Below, in pieces: positions 1 to 7,725 of a DNA stretch of 64,000 bases. The stretch covers positions 62,001-126,000 of the forward strand of contig CANRDY010000002.1 of the NCBI GenBank assembly GCA_947629515.1, in the 5' to 3' direction. The notes beneath the pieces were generated by a model. It was given only the letters and a program-made list of their open reading frames with translations, ran no database searches and was not told the DNA's origin. The stretch's first letter is position 1. Every line of letters starts with the position of its first letter. The DNA comes from an uncultured Clostridia bacterium (GTDB taxonomy: Bacteria; Bacillota; Clostridia; Christensenellales; Borkfalkiaceae). Position numbers and translations under genes: made by a program.

Positions 1-330
1 AAGGGGCGCAACAAGCACCACTTTGAATATTGGACGGACTTTGCCGACGGAAGAAAGACGTACGTGGATATGCCTCCGCGCTACTTTGCCGAAATGGTGT
101 GCGACCGCATAGCGGCGAGCAGAATTTACCTTAAAGAAAAATACACGCCGTCAAGCCCCCTCGAATACTTCGAATCAAAGACCGATATAGACGGAATGAA
201 CCCCGCCACGGCGGAAAGACTGCGTTACTTTTTGACCCTCCTGAAAGACGAGGGTGAGAACGCAATGTTTGCCGAACTCAAAAAATACGTCAAAGAAAGC
301 AAAAAAGCAAGCAAAAAGAGTCGCGAATGA
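1..330 (+). CDS. DUF5662-like protein, C-terminal part (5' end outside window)
   Basis: The frame is open from base 1, so this is the 3' part of a gene that begins outside the window (109 codons visible, stop TGA at 328-330). The visible protein reads HHFEYW early, then a run MPPRYFAEMVCD, and ends in a Lys/Ser-rich tail. The histidine-rich start and the MP-x-RY-x-x-EMV pattern resemble DUF5662 family proteins of Firmicutes, whose function is not established. The GTG/ATG at 64-70 offered by the ORF track lies inside this longer frame and is not the true start. The gene ends directly in a terminator hairpin, so it is the last gene of its transcript. Confidence 0.6.
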   Translation, partial: KGRNKHHFEYWTDFADGRKTYVDMPPRYFAEMVCDRIAASRIYLKEKYTPSSPLEYFESKTDIDGMNPATAERLRYFLTLLKDEGENAMFAELKKYVKESKKASKKSRE

Positions 331-348
331 TCGCGGCTCTTTTCTTTT
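317..348. terminator. Bidirectional intrinsic terminator between convergent genes
   Basis: A 10-bp stem (AGAGTCGCGA / TCGCGGCTCT, one G.U) with a 4-nt loop overlaps the stop codon of the first gene. It is followed by TTTTCTTTT on the plus strand and by a T-rich stretch on the minus strand. It can serve both the upstream plus-strand gene and the minus-strand ferritin-like gene ending at 375. Confidence 0.8.
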
Positions 349-374
349 ATGGTTTTTCGCCATTTTCAAAAAGC

Positions 375-1628
375 TTACTTGGTTCTTGCGATTTTAACGT
401 TGTCTTTTTCGCGGCTTCTAAGTTCCTTAACGGGGTGGTCGGAATCCTGATAGCGGAAGTCTTTGCCCAACTTTTCGATAGCCTTTTTAATGACGAGGTG
501 TGAGGGGTTTTTTTCGGGATCGCCCGACATAAAGTTCTGATAGTCGAAGAACCTGTGTCCGTCTGCGATCCTTTTAATTTCCTTGTAAGTCATCTTGTCG
601 GCGGTGTTGTCGGCTGTCAGCTGTATTGTCTCGGCAAGCACTTTGCGCACGTAGTCCTTGTTCGTCCCCAATTTCAAAAGTTTGGGGAATTCGCCAGTTC
701 CGCAAACGCTTTCAAAGGTCTTGTTTTCGTACTTTTTAAGGAGCTTTGCGGCAGTTTTAAGGTGCGCTATTTCCATTTTGAAATGTTCGCTCCATATCTT
801 TTTTATACCTTCGTCGCTTTCGTCGTTCATGGCGGAGTAATAGAGCCAGCACTCGCAGTATTCGTGCATTACCCACTGTTCAAGCCAGCTCATAGTGGGG
901 TCTTTAAGGCTCTCGTACTGAGTGACGTGCGCCTCTTCGATCATGGCGATTTCGGCGTAGAGCTTACGCCCGAGGTCGTTTTTATACCACTGCGCAATGT
1001 TCATATAGTAGTTCATCGTCTGCTGTTCGGCGGCGGTAATGGTAGAAGCGACGAGCTTTGTAAAAAGGTCTGCCTTTTTGGCGTCCATGTGGGGTTTTAA
1101 GTCGTCTGCGGGGAACCTGTGCTCGGCAACCGTAGGTCTGCCGGGCATGATTTCGGTGAACTTCCCCACGAGCTTATCGGCGTCTATATCCTTGTCGGTT
1201 TTGAGCAGGTTGGCATAGCGGTAGAGGTGGTCGAAGTCCTCCAAAAGCGCAAAGTTCAAAGCCTTGATATTGTTTTCGTCCTTTTCGTTGCGGGCGAGAG
1301 TGGCGGTAAGATCGACGGCGAGCTGTTCGTAGGCGATCGTCGTTTCGAGTATGCTTTCGTTAATGGGTTTAAGGCAGCTTATGCGCTTTTGCTGTTGCTG
1401 TTCCTGACGGCGGACTATCGAGAGAGCTTCAAGAATTTCGGGTTCGTTGCAATGGCGCGCAAAGTTGTGCATAAACCACTGCGATTCGAACTCCGTTCCG
1501 TTCATCAGAATTACCCTCGTTTTGGTGTAGGGTGAAGTTTTTTCTTTGTTGTAACTGCGGGGATACATCTTTTTCAGCGGTAAAAAGTTGTTTTCGAGCG
1601 ATTTGCTCTTTTCTTTGATAGGGTTCAT
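375..1628 (-). CDS. Ferritin-like diiron protein with six predicted core helices
   Basis: The ORF track starts at 1655, but the codon at 1628 has an ideal site (GGAGG, 5-nt spacing), giving a 417-residue protein. Helical segments carry ferritin-type metal ligands in order: E101, then E130/H134, then E201, E231/H234, E256 and E286/H289. The last four positions reproduce the complete E...ExxH...E...ExxH pattern of a diiron four-helix bundle. The first two look like an extra half-site. The family is expected to bind non-haem iron and act in oxygen or peroxide defence or iron handling in the cytoplasm; the precise role cannot be read from sequence. It lies alone between a convergent gene and a divergent glycosyltransferase gene. 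The C-terminal 100 residues are Lys-rich and match no domain I recognise. Confidence 0.6.
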   Translation of the reverse strand: MNPIKEKSKSLENNFLPLKKMYPRSYNKEKTSPYTKTRVILMNGTEFESQWFMHNFARHCNEPEILEALSIVRRQEQQQQKRISCLKPINESILETTIAYEQLAVDLTATLARNEKDENNIKALNFALLEDFDHLYRYANLLKTDKDIDADKLVGKFTEIMPGRPTVAEHRFPADDLKPHMDAKKADLFTKLVASTITAAEQQTMNYYMNIAQWYKNDLGRKLYAEIAMIEEAHVTQYESLKDPTMSWLEQWVMHEYCECWLYYSAMNDESDEGIKKIWSEHFKMEIAHLKTAAKLLKKYENKTFESVCGTGEFPKLLKLGTNKDYVRKVLAETIQLTADNTADKMTYKEIKRIADGHRFFDYQNFMSGDPEKNPSHLVIKKAIEKLGKDFRYQDSDHPVKELRSREKDNVKIARTK

Positions 1629-1689
1629 AATTACCTCCGTTTTGTTTTTTGACATATATCCGCCGTTTAATCATTTTTGCAACAATTTC

Positions 1690-1718
1690 TTGACAATAAA
1701 CCCCAATTAATTTATACT
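1690..1718 (+). promoter_or_regulatory. Sigma-A type promoter for the glycosyltransferase-ABC operon
   Basis: TTGACA at 1690-1695, a 17-nt spacer and TATACT at 1713-1718 match the vegetative consensus almost perfectly. Transcription should begin near 1725, leaving a leader of about 47 nt before the preferred ATG at 1772. Confidence 0.8.
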
Positions 1719-1771
1719 ATATTTATAATCGAATGGTATCTTTACACAGTAAAGTTACCGAGGTAATGCAC

Positions 1772-3094
1772 ATGTGGTACGAAATCTTATTCCGCGTATT
1801 GAGCATAATCAACTATGCTATACTCATTCTGATAGCTATCCCCCTTTTGATACAGATACTGTACGTAGCGTTTTCATTCGTAAAAAAGAAGACCTACCCC
1901 AAGAGCGAAGTCAAAGGGAGAATAGCTTTTCTTATTCCCGCCTATAACGAAGAGGACGTAATTTACGACACCGTTAAGTCGGTAATTGACAAGCAGAATT
2001 ACCCGCGCGATAAATTCGACGTGTTCGTCGTGGCAGACAACTGTACCGACAGAACCGCCGAGCTTGCCGAAAAGGCGGGCGCGATAGTGCTTATACATAA
2101 CGATCCCGACCCCGCCCATCACATGGCTCTCTATCCGTTGAAATACGGCATAGACCACATTATCAACCTCACCGAAAACCCCTACGATCTGGTAATTCAC
2201 CTCGACGCGGACAACCACATAAACGCCGATTTCGCCTCGCTCATGAACGACGCGTATCAGTCGGGCGTGGAGTTTGCCCGCCCGTACGAGGGCGCGCTCA
2301 ACGCAACACAGAACTTCTACACCAAGGCGTGCTCGCTCTTTTACGCGTTCGATTCGCGCTTCGGAAGCCGCGTGCGCGAAAGACTGCACCTTTCTGCTCA
2401 CGTCGACGGCAGCGGCGCGACCATGAGCGTTGCCCTTTTGAAGAGAACGCACGGCTACGACGCGGAGACGGTCGCCGACGACGCGGAGTACAGTCTGAAC
2501 CGAATGATAGAGGGGGTAAAGGGTCACTTCGTCGAGGACGCGATAGTTTATCAGGATTCGCCTTCGACCTTCAAAGACACTGCCGCCCGCAACCGCAGAA
2601 TAGGCAACGGCGTTATGCACCTTATGAAATCGCGCGCGGGCGAGATGATAAAGACCTTTTTCAAAACGGGCAACTTCTCGCTTTTGGAAATGCTGTCTAT
2701 GTACATGCTCAATTTCCTCAACGTGATCATAGCAATATGGTTGCCCCTTTATTACGTCTATCACTTTTTGTATTTGGGCTTTGCGGCGTACGGGACAATG
2801 GAACTCACGCTGTATTCCCCCGAATTTTATAAGTCGCTGTTATGGGGAACAATAATTGTGGGTGCGGCGATCCTCGTGGCTCTGTTCATATTCTTCGGCT
2901 ATATACAGGCGTTGATACTCGTCATTACCGACTACAAAAAGTTGGGGGCGGAAAAGCGCAGTCAACTGCTTTCGGCTGTATTTCTGTTCCCCGCGTTCCT
3001 TATAGTTTACGCTGTTACCCTCTGCCGCGGAGCGGTTTCCAAACCCAAAAAATGGCAAAAGATAAAGCGCAACGTACCCAACAATAACGTTTGA
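1772..3094 (+). CDS. Membrane glycosyltransferase, family 2
   Basis: 440 residues from the ATG at 1772, which has a GAGG site 8 nt upstream; the ORF-track start at 1733 has none. One membrane helix at the N-terminus (about residues 8-35) precedes a GT-A domain with FLIPAYNEE, ADNCTD and the metal-binding DAD motif near residue 150. A DDAE acidic pair and an RNRR stretch stand where GT2 processive enzymes have their catalytic base and QxxRW. Three or four helices follow (about 280-425), so the active site faces the cytoplasm with the product probably made at or passed across the membrane. Sugar and acceptor are unknown. It is the first gene of an apparent operon with an ABC exporter; a surface glycan or glycolipid is a reasonable guess only. 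Confidence 0.8.
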   Translation: MWYEILFRVLSIINYAILILIAIPLLIQILYVAFSFVKKKTYPKSEVKGRIAFLIPAYNEEDVIYDTVKSVIDKQNYPRDKFDVFVVADNCTDRTAELAEKAGAIVLIHNDPDPAHHMALYPLKYGIDHIINLTENPYDLVIHLDADNHINADFASLMNDAYQSGVEFARPYEGALNATQNFYTKACSLFYAFDSRFGSRVRERLHLSAHVDGSGATMSVALLKRTHGYDAETVADDAEYSLNRMIEGVKGHFVEDAIVYQDSPSTFKDTAARNRRIGNGVMHLMKSRAGEMIKTFFKTGNFSLLEMLSMYMLNFLNVIIAIWLPLYYVYHFLYLGFAAYGTMELTLYSPEFYKSLLWGTIIVGAAILVALFIFFGYIQALILVITDYKKLGAEKRSQLLSAVFLFPAFLIVYAVTLCRGAVSKPKKWQKIKRNVPNNNV

Positions 3095-3108
3095 CGGATG
3101 GTGAAATT

Positions 3109-4080
3109 TTGGAAGTAAAACAACCCGTTCCCGTAACGGACAAAGCTCTCGTTATAGAGCATCTCTCAAAGTCGTACGGCGACGTTAAAGCCGTGAACGA
3201 TATTTCGTTCGAAGTCGCAAAAGGCTCGCTCTTTGCGTTTTTGGGGATAAACGGAGCAGGAAAATCAACTACCATAAACATAATTTGCTCGATACTCGCA
3301 AAGGACTCGGGCAAAATTTACGTTGACGGCTACGACCTCGACGAAAGCCCCGCGTGGATAAAGAACGAGACGGGCATAGTCTTTCAGACGAGCGTGCTTG
3401 ACAAAGACCTCACCGTAAAACAGAACCTCGAGATCCGCACGGCGTTTTATTCGCTTTCGAAGCAGGAGAAGAGGGACAACATAAACACTATTATAAAGTT
3501 GCTTGAACTCGAACCTATCCTCAACAAACCCGTCCGCAATCTTAGCGGCGGACAAATGAGAAGGGTCGACATAGCCCGCGCCATGGTCCACAGCCCCAAA
3601 CTGTTGATACTCGACGAACCCACCACGGGGCTCGATCCCAAAACGCGCTTGGTCGTCTGGGCGCTTATAGATAAAATAAGAGCCGAAACGGGAATGACGG
3701 TTTTCCTTACCACCCATTACCTCGAAGAGGCGGAAAAGGCGACCGACGTCGTAATTATGGACAAGGGCAACATAATTGCCCATGGTACGCCGATAGAGCT
3801 TAAAAACGCCTATTCCAAGGACTATATAGTCAGCTACGTGCACCAAAACGCAGAGCTTGAAGCAAGGCTTACAGAAAGGTCTATCGCCTTTGAATACGAT
3901 TCCGAGCGCGAAGCCTATAAAATTTTTATAGCGAACACCGCCGAGGCGAAGAGCATTATCCGCGAATTCGACGAATATCTTTCGGATATCGAAATTCTTA
4001 AAGGAACTATGGACGACGTTTTCCTCAACGTCACGGGCAAAAATATAAGACTTACGGGGGAAGAAGATGCAAACGGTTAA
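3109..4080 (+). CDS. ABC transporter ATP-binding protein (DrrA/multidrug type)
   Basis: Nucleotide-binding subunit of an exporter. Visible motifs in order: Walker A GINGAGKST, Q-loop VFQTS, signature LSGGQMRR, Walker B LLILDEPTTGLD and H-loop TTHYLEEAE. About 90 residues follow, of the kind found in DrrA-like ATPases. The start is uncertain: the track begins at TTG 3091, overlapping the stop of the glycosyltransferase, but TTG 3109 has a GGATGGTGA stretch just upstream and is preferred here. No ATG is available in frame near the N-terminus. It overlaps the permease gene by 14 bp, so the two are translationally coupled and form one transporter. Confidence 0.88.
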   Translation: MEVKQPVPVTDKALVIEHLSKSYGDVKAVNDISFEVAKGSLFAFLGINGAGKSTTINIICSILAKDSGKIYVDGYDLDESPAWIKNETGIVFQTSVLDKDLTVKQNLEIRTAFYSLSKQEKRDNINTIIKLLELEPILNKPVRNLSGGQMRRVDIARAMVHSPKLLILDEPTTGLDPKTRLVVWALIDKIRAETGMTVFLTTHYLEEAEKATDVVIMDKGNIIAHGTPIELKNAYSKDYIVSYVHQNAELEARLTERSIAFEYDSEREAYKIFIANTAEAKSIIREFDEYLSDIEILKGTMDDVFLNVTGKNIRLTGEEDANG

Positions 4081-5068
4081 ACCCAAAATGAATGTGGCGG
4101 ATATATTTTTCCAGCTTACGCGCAGGCATCTTTTAGTGCTTTTCCGCAACAAGATGAGGGTGTTTTTCACCGTAATGGCGCCCATAATCATCTTTGCGAT
4201 ATACGTTCTGTTTTTAAGGAGAATGGAACTCGGCACGGTGGAAGCCACAATAATGCAGCTGAACACCGAAAAGGGCTTCGCGCTCAATTACGGAGAGTTG
4301 AGCAAATCGGTTGAGTGCATAGTCGATTCGTGGATGTTCAGCGGCATAATCGCCATTTCTTCGCTCACCGTCTCGTTGCAGACCAACAACATTATAGTCA
4401 GCGATAAAGAAAACGGGGTCAACCGCGATTTCGCTTCGTCGCCAGTAAACAAGGGAATACTCATTGCAAGCTATTTCTTTTACAGCTTTATAGTGACCGT
4501 TCTCATAAGCCTTATTTTTCTTATTTTCAGCTTTATCTATCTTGCCTGCCTCGGCGAGTTCACGCTCAACGCCGTCGACATTGTAGAGATAATCGGAATA
4601 GTCTTTTTCTCCTCGATAAGCTCGGTGTTGTTCACAGTGTTCATCTGCTCGTTCGTCACGCGCGACGCGACGATGGGAAGCATAATCACCATATTTTCCA
4701 CGGCGGTTGGCTTCCTCATAGGCGCGTACATGCCCATAGCAATGCTCCCCTCGTGGGTGGGCGATATATGCGGCTTTTTCCCCGGCACGTACACGTGTTC
4801 GCTGCTGCGATATTCGTTCCTCGATACGCCTCTGCACGATATGTTTGCGCAACTTTCGGCAACGTCGGGGGGAACCGAGCTTGTAAGCGAACTTTACAAA
4901 AACTTCGGGTTTAACCTTAAATTCTTCGGAATGGACGTTGAACCTACCATGCAGGCGGTCGCGCTGGCGATTTTCAGCGCGGTACTTGCCGTTATGAACA
5001 TCTTTTCTGCGCGACACCTTGTAAAGGTAGTGGGCGCGTTCCGTAAAAAGAAAAAATCAAGAGGATAA
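4067..5068 (+). CDS. ABC-2 type transporter permease
   Basis: 333 residues with six expected membrane helices: one near residues 28-50, then a large extracytoplasmic loop, then a cluster from about 90 to 250, and a last one near 295-320. The segment SSPVNKGILIASYFFYS fits the ABC-2 membrane family that pairs with DrrA-like ATPases. Start ATG 4067 has GGGGGAAG upstream and lies inside the ATPase gene. With the preceding ATPase it should form a homodimeric exporter of a lipid, drug or polymer. The glycosyltransferase upstream suggests a glycosylated substrate, but nothing in the sequence identifies it. Confidence 0.85.
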   Translation: MQTVKPKMNVADIFFQLTRRHLLVLFRNKMRVFFTVMAPIIIFAIYVLFLRRMELGTVEATIMQLNTEKGFALNYGELSKSVECIVDSWMFSGIIAISSLTVSLQTNNIIVSDKENGVNRDFASSPVNKGILIASYFFYSFIVTVLISLIFLIFSFIYLACLGEFTLNAVDIVEIIGIVFFSSISSVLFTVFICSFVTRDATMGSIITIFSTAVGFLIGAYMPIAMLPSWVGDICGFFPGTYTCSLLRYSFLDTPLHDMFAQLSATSGGTELVSELYKNFGFNLKFFGMDVEPTMQAVALAIFSAVLAVMNIFSARHLVKVVGAFRKKKKSRG

Positions 5069-5073
5069 TATTA

Positions 5074-6249
5074 ATGAAAGAACTTGTAAAAGGTATTTAC
5101 TATGTAGGCGTTTCGGACAAAAATATCGACCTTTTCGAGGGTAACATTCCCGTGCCCGACGGCATGGCGTACAACTCGTACGTCGTCCGCGGCGAAAAGA
5201 CGGCTGTTATCGACAGTGTCGACCAAAAGTTCGGCGAGGAATGGCTTAAAAAAGTGGAGAAAACGCTCGGCGGCGTTCAACCCGACTATATTGTCGTGTT
5301 GCATATGGAGCCCGACCACAGCGCGAACGTGTTTAAGTTTACCCAAAAATATCCCAAGGCGCAGGTCGTGGGCAATTCCAAGACCTTTGTAATGCTCAAA
5401 GAGTATTTCGGAACCGATTACGCCGACCGCGCCGTTACGGTCAAAGACGGCGACGAGCTTGACCTCGGCGGCAAGAGCCTTAAATTCGTCTTTGCGCCCA
5501 TGGTTCATTGGCCCGAGGTTATGACGGCGTACGAAGCTACCACCAAAACGCTTTTTTCAGTCGACGCTTTCGGCAAGTTCGGCTCGGACGTTGATGGCGG
5601 CTCGGATATTGGGGGCGGCGAATGGGAAGAGGAAGCGCGCAGATATTATTTTGCGATAGTCGGCAAATACGGCGTGCAGGTACAATCTTATATGAAGAAG
5701 CTCGCGCCCTACGCTATCGAAAGGATATGTTCTTTGCACGGTCCAGTGCTCGACAAGGGGCTTGATAAATTTTTGGGGCTGTACGCCAAGTGGTCGGCTT
5801 ACGAACCCGAAGAGGACGGCGTGTTCATAGCCTATTCAAGCGTTTACGGTCACACCCAAAAGGCGGTTGAACGGCTTGAAGAGGAGCTTAAAGCCAAGGG
5901 GGTTAAGGTAAAGGTTCTCAATGTCATTCGCACGGACTACACTTATTGCATAGCCGAGGCGTTCAGATACTCCAAAATAGTGCTTGCGACCACGACCTAT
6001 AACGGCGATATCTTCCCGAACATGCGCGAGTTTGTCGATTGCCTTGTGGAGCGCAACTTTAAGAACCGCAAAGTGGGGATAATCGAAAACGGCAGTTGGG
6101 CGCCCTTTGCCGCAAAGGCTATCTGCGCCAAGCTTGAAAAGTGCAAGGATCTGGAATATGTCGAACCGTTCGTCAAGATCCGCTCCGCACTGAGCGACGA
6201 GAGCCTTAACGAGCTTTTGACGCTTGCCGACGCGCTCGTCGCAAAATAA
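5074..6249 (+). CDS. fprA: Flavodiiron protein (A-type flavoprotein, FprA family)
   Basis: 391 residues, the usual length for a two-domain flavodiiron protein. The N-terminal metallo-beta-lactamase-like domain carries the diiron ligands H-x-E-x-D-H (HMEPDHS), a later His (MVHWPE), an Asp (FSVDAFG) and a last His (SLHGPV). The C-terminal flavodoxin domain begins at AYSSVYGHTQ (FMN phosphate loop) and continues with TYNGDIFPNM. These cytoplasmic enzymes reduce O2 to water, or NO to N2O, and protect anaerobes. The start at 5074 is only 5 bp after the permease gene, so it may be co-transcribed with the exporter even though the functions look unrelated. It ends before a long GC-rich hairpin. Confidence 0.92.
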   Translation: MKELVKGIYYVGVSDKNIDLFEGNIPVPDGMAYNSYVVRGEKTAVIDSVDQKFGEEWLKKVEKTLGGVQPDYIVVLHMEPDHSANVFKFTQKYPKAQVVGNSKTFVMLKEYFGTDYADRAVTVKDGDELDLGGKSLKFVFAPMVHWPEVMTAYEATTKTLFSVDAFGKFGSDVDGGSDIGGGEWEEEARRYYFAIVGKYGVQVQSYMKKLAPYAIERICSLHGPVLDKGLDKFLGLYAKWSAYEPEEDGVFIAYSSVYGHTQKAVERLEEELKAKGVKVKVLNVIRTDYTYCIAEAFRYSKIVLATTTYNGDIFPNMREFVDCLVERNFKNRKVGIIENGSWAPFAAKAICAKLEKCKDLEYVEPFVKIRSALSDESLNELLTLADALVAK

Positions 6250-6286
6250 AAAATTATTATAAACCGCAAAAGAGAGAAGTAATATA

Positions 6287-6323
6287 AGGGCGGCGGGGCG
6301 TTTTGTAAACGCCCCGCCGCCCT
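6287..6323. terminator. Long perfect GC hairpin between fprA and tRNA-Arg
   Basis: Perfect 17-bp inverted repeat (AGGGCGGCGGGGCGTTT and its complement) with a 3-nt loop lies between the 3' ends of fprA and the minus-strand tRNA gene. It has no U-tract on either side. It is placed like a terminator for both strands, but could instead be an RNA-stabilising 3' structure. Confidence 0.55.
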
Positions 6324-6338
6324 GACTGTAATTAATAA

Positions 6339-6413
6339 TGGTACTCCCGCCGGGAATCGAACCCGAAACTGCCCCTTAGGAGGGGGCCGTTATATCCATT
6401 TAACTACGGAAGC
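6339..6413 (-). tRNA. tRNA-Arg, anticodon CCU, with encoded CCA
   Basis: Reads on the minus strand as a 72-nt cloverleaf plus encoded CCA. The acceptor stem GCTTCCG pairs with CGGGAGT with two G.U pairs. The D arm is GTTAAATGGATATAAC, the anticodon stem is GCCCC/GGGGC with loop CTCCTAA (anticodon CCU), and the T arm is TCGGG-TTCGAAT-CCCGG. The body closely resembles bacterial tRNA-Arg(CCU). It follows rpsT and its terminator on the same strand. Confidence 0.93.
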
Positions 6414-6414
6414 G

Positions 6415-6447
6415 CATAAAAAGCGAGCGCAATGCGCCCGCTTTTGT
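6415..6447 (-). terminator. Intrinsic terminator of rpsT
   Basis: On the minus strand AAAGCGGGCGCA pairs with TGCGCTCGCTTT (one G.U), followed by TTTTTATG. It starts 2 nt after the rpsT stop and separates it from the tRNA gene. Confidence 0.8.
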
Positions 6448-6448
6448 T

Positions 6449-6712
6449 TTACGCCATAGCGTTTAATTTTTTTGCGAGTTTAGACTTTTTGTTGGCTGCT
6501 GTATTCTTCTTTATAACGCCTTTTGCAACTGCTCCGTCGATAATGGAGTAGGTCTCTTTGAGCGAGGCTTCCGCGGCGGCTTTATCGCCCCCCGCCACAA
6601 CGGCAAGATACTTCTTTACAGCCGTTTTCATCTCCGACTTAACAGCCTTATTTCTGTCGGTTTTCTTCTCGGTAACGAGCACGCGTTTTTTAGCAGACTT
6701 TATATTAGGCAT
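6449..6712 (-). CDS. rpsT: 30S ribosomal protein S20
   Basis: 87 residues, very basic and helical, starting MPNIKSAKKR and containing the conserved NKAVKSEMKT and NTAANKKSKL stretches. The length and composition are those of S20, which binds 16S rRNA at the bottom of the 30S body. The start has AAAGGAG 7 nt upstream. A TTTACT-17-TAAAAT promoter lies about 45 bp upstream. It is transcribed alone, divergent from murI and upstream of the tRNA-Arg gene. Confidence 0.95.
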   Translation of the reverse strand: MPNIKSAKKRVLVTEKKTDRNKAVKSEMKTAVKKYLAVVAGGDKAAAEASLKETYSIIDGAVAKGVIKKNTAANKKSKLAKKLNAMA

Positions 6713-6756
6713 TGAATAACTCCTTTGAACACCTTTTTACTTTGAATTCTTGTGTA

Positions 6757-6785
6757 ATTTTATCATAAATAACAGCGAAAGTAAA
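6757..6785 (-). promoter_or_regulatory. Probable promoter of rpsT
   Basis: On the minus strand TTTACT (6780-6785) and TAAAAT (6757-6762) are separated by 17 nt. The -35 matches 4/6 and the -10 5/6. The position relative to the rpsT Shine-Dalgarno site is suitable. Confidence 0.5.
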
Positions 6786-6853
6786 CTGTTTTTGCTTTAC
6801 TTTCGGTAATTTTTTTAATATATTTTGCCTTTCGTTAATATTAATAATAGAGT

Positions 6854-7600
6854 ATGGGAATACAAGGCGGCAACGGCGGTTGCGTGTGCTTTTTCGATAG
6901 CGGTATAGGCGGGCTGAACCTTTTGTATGAATGTGTGCACAGACGACCTTTCGGCAGGTATGCGTACTTTGCCGATAACGAGCACGTGCCATACGGCAGT
7001 TTGAACCGTTCCCAAATTACCGCCCTCGCGCGCGTACATTTTAATAATATAAATAAACTGAACCCGATCGCCGCGGTTGCGGCGTGTAATACCGTTACCG
7101 CAGAGTGCATAGAGGAACTGAGGGCGAATTTCACATTCCCGATAGTTGGAATACAACCCGCCGTAAAACCCGCCGCAAAGAACGCGTCAAAATGCGCCGT
7201 TCTCGCCACGCCCGCCACGGCTAAAAGCTCCGCCTTGCGTTCGCTCGTCAAAGAGTACGGGCGGGGAATAACCTTTGTTGCGGAGTGCCCCGACCTTGCC
7301 GCCTACATAGAGCAAAATATCTTTTCGCTCGATAAAAAAGAGGTGGAAGCCCGTCTGCCCGCCCTCGAAGCCGACGCCGTCGTGCTCGGCTGCACGCACT
7401 ATTCTTTTGTTTCCGATATTATCGCGCGGCACTATAGTTGCGCGGTTTTCGACGGCGCAGAGGGAACTGTGACCAATTTACTGAAAATTTTAGGGATTTT
7501 TGACCACCGAAATAATTGCCCTCTGCAAATAGCCTTTTATGGCGGAAACAGCCTTAAAAATCGTCAAATCTTTATAAAAATGCTCAACAAGCAACTTTGA
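6854..7600 (+). CDS. murI: Glutamate racemase
   Basis: 248 residues. It converts L- to D-glutamate for the peptidoglycan stem peptide, in the cytoplasm. The two catalytic cysteines of the Asp/Glu racemase family are visible in AACNT and LGCTHY, and the substrate loop in FDSGIGGL and FADNEHVPYG. Start ATG 6854 has only a weak GAG upstream; the next candidates would cut into the FDSGIGG strand, so this start stands. The gene is separated from the dcw cluster only by an AT-rich stretch and the mraZ promoter, and supplies the substrate later used by MurD. Confidence 0.9.
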   Translation: MGIQGGNGGCVCFFDSGIGGLNLLYECVHRRPFGRYAYFADNEHVPYGSLNRSQITALARVHFNNINKLNPIAAVAACNTVTAECIEELRANFTFPIVGIQPAVKPAAKNASKCAVLATPATAKSSALRSLVKEYGRGITFVAECPDLAAYIEQNIFSLDKKEVEARLPALEADAVVLGCTHYSFVSDIIARHYSCAVFDGAEGTVTNLLKILGIFDHRNNCPLQIAFYGGNSLKNRQIFIKMLNKQL

Positions 7601-7668
7601 AATTATGAGGCGAATGGTTCGACTTCCCAAAAAATTTTAAAATTTTTTAATTTTTTTTAAAAAATCTA

Positions 7669-7697
7669 TTGACAGTGGTCAAAAGTGGTCTTATAAT
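7669..7697 (+). promoter_or_regulatory. dcw cluster promoter with probable MraZ operator
   Basis: TTGACA (7669-7674) and TATAAT (7692-7697), 17 nt apart, form a perfect consensus promoter. The spacer holds two direct copies of GTGGT (7675-7679 and 7685-7689) exactly 10 bp apart. MraZ proteins are known to bind GTGGG-like pentamers at 10-bp spacing in front of mraZ. The operator would lie between the two promoter elements, so binding should repress the whole cluster. Confidence 0.85.
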
Positions 7698-7725
7698 ATA
7701 AATACGCTTCACGCTTGGAGAACAT

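Noticed and set aside
1874-2764. 296-codon minus-strand frame inside the glycosyltransferase gene
   Set aside because: Antisense shadow of a gene with clear GT2 motifs; the product is an Arg/Val/His-rich string typical of such shadows.
6339-6413. tRNA-Arg as an integration site for a mobile element
   Set aside because: No integrase or repeated tRNA end is present on either side; both flanks are housekeeping genes.
7621-7668. AT-rich inverted A/T runs after murI as a terminator
   Set aside because: Only A and T pairs are available, so stability would be low, and base composition alone explains the symmetry.
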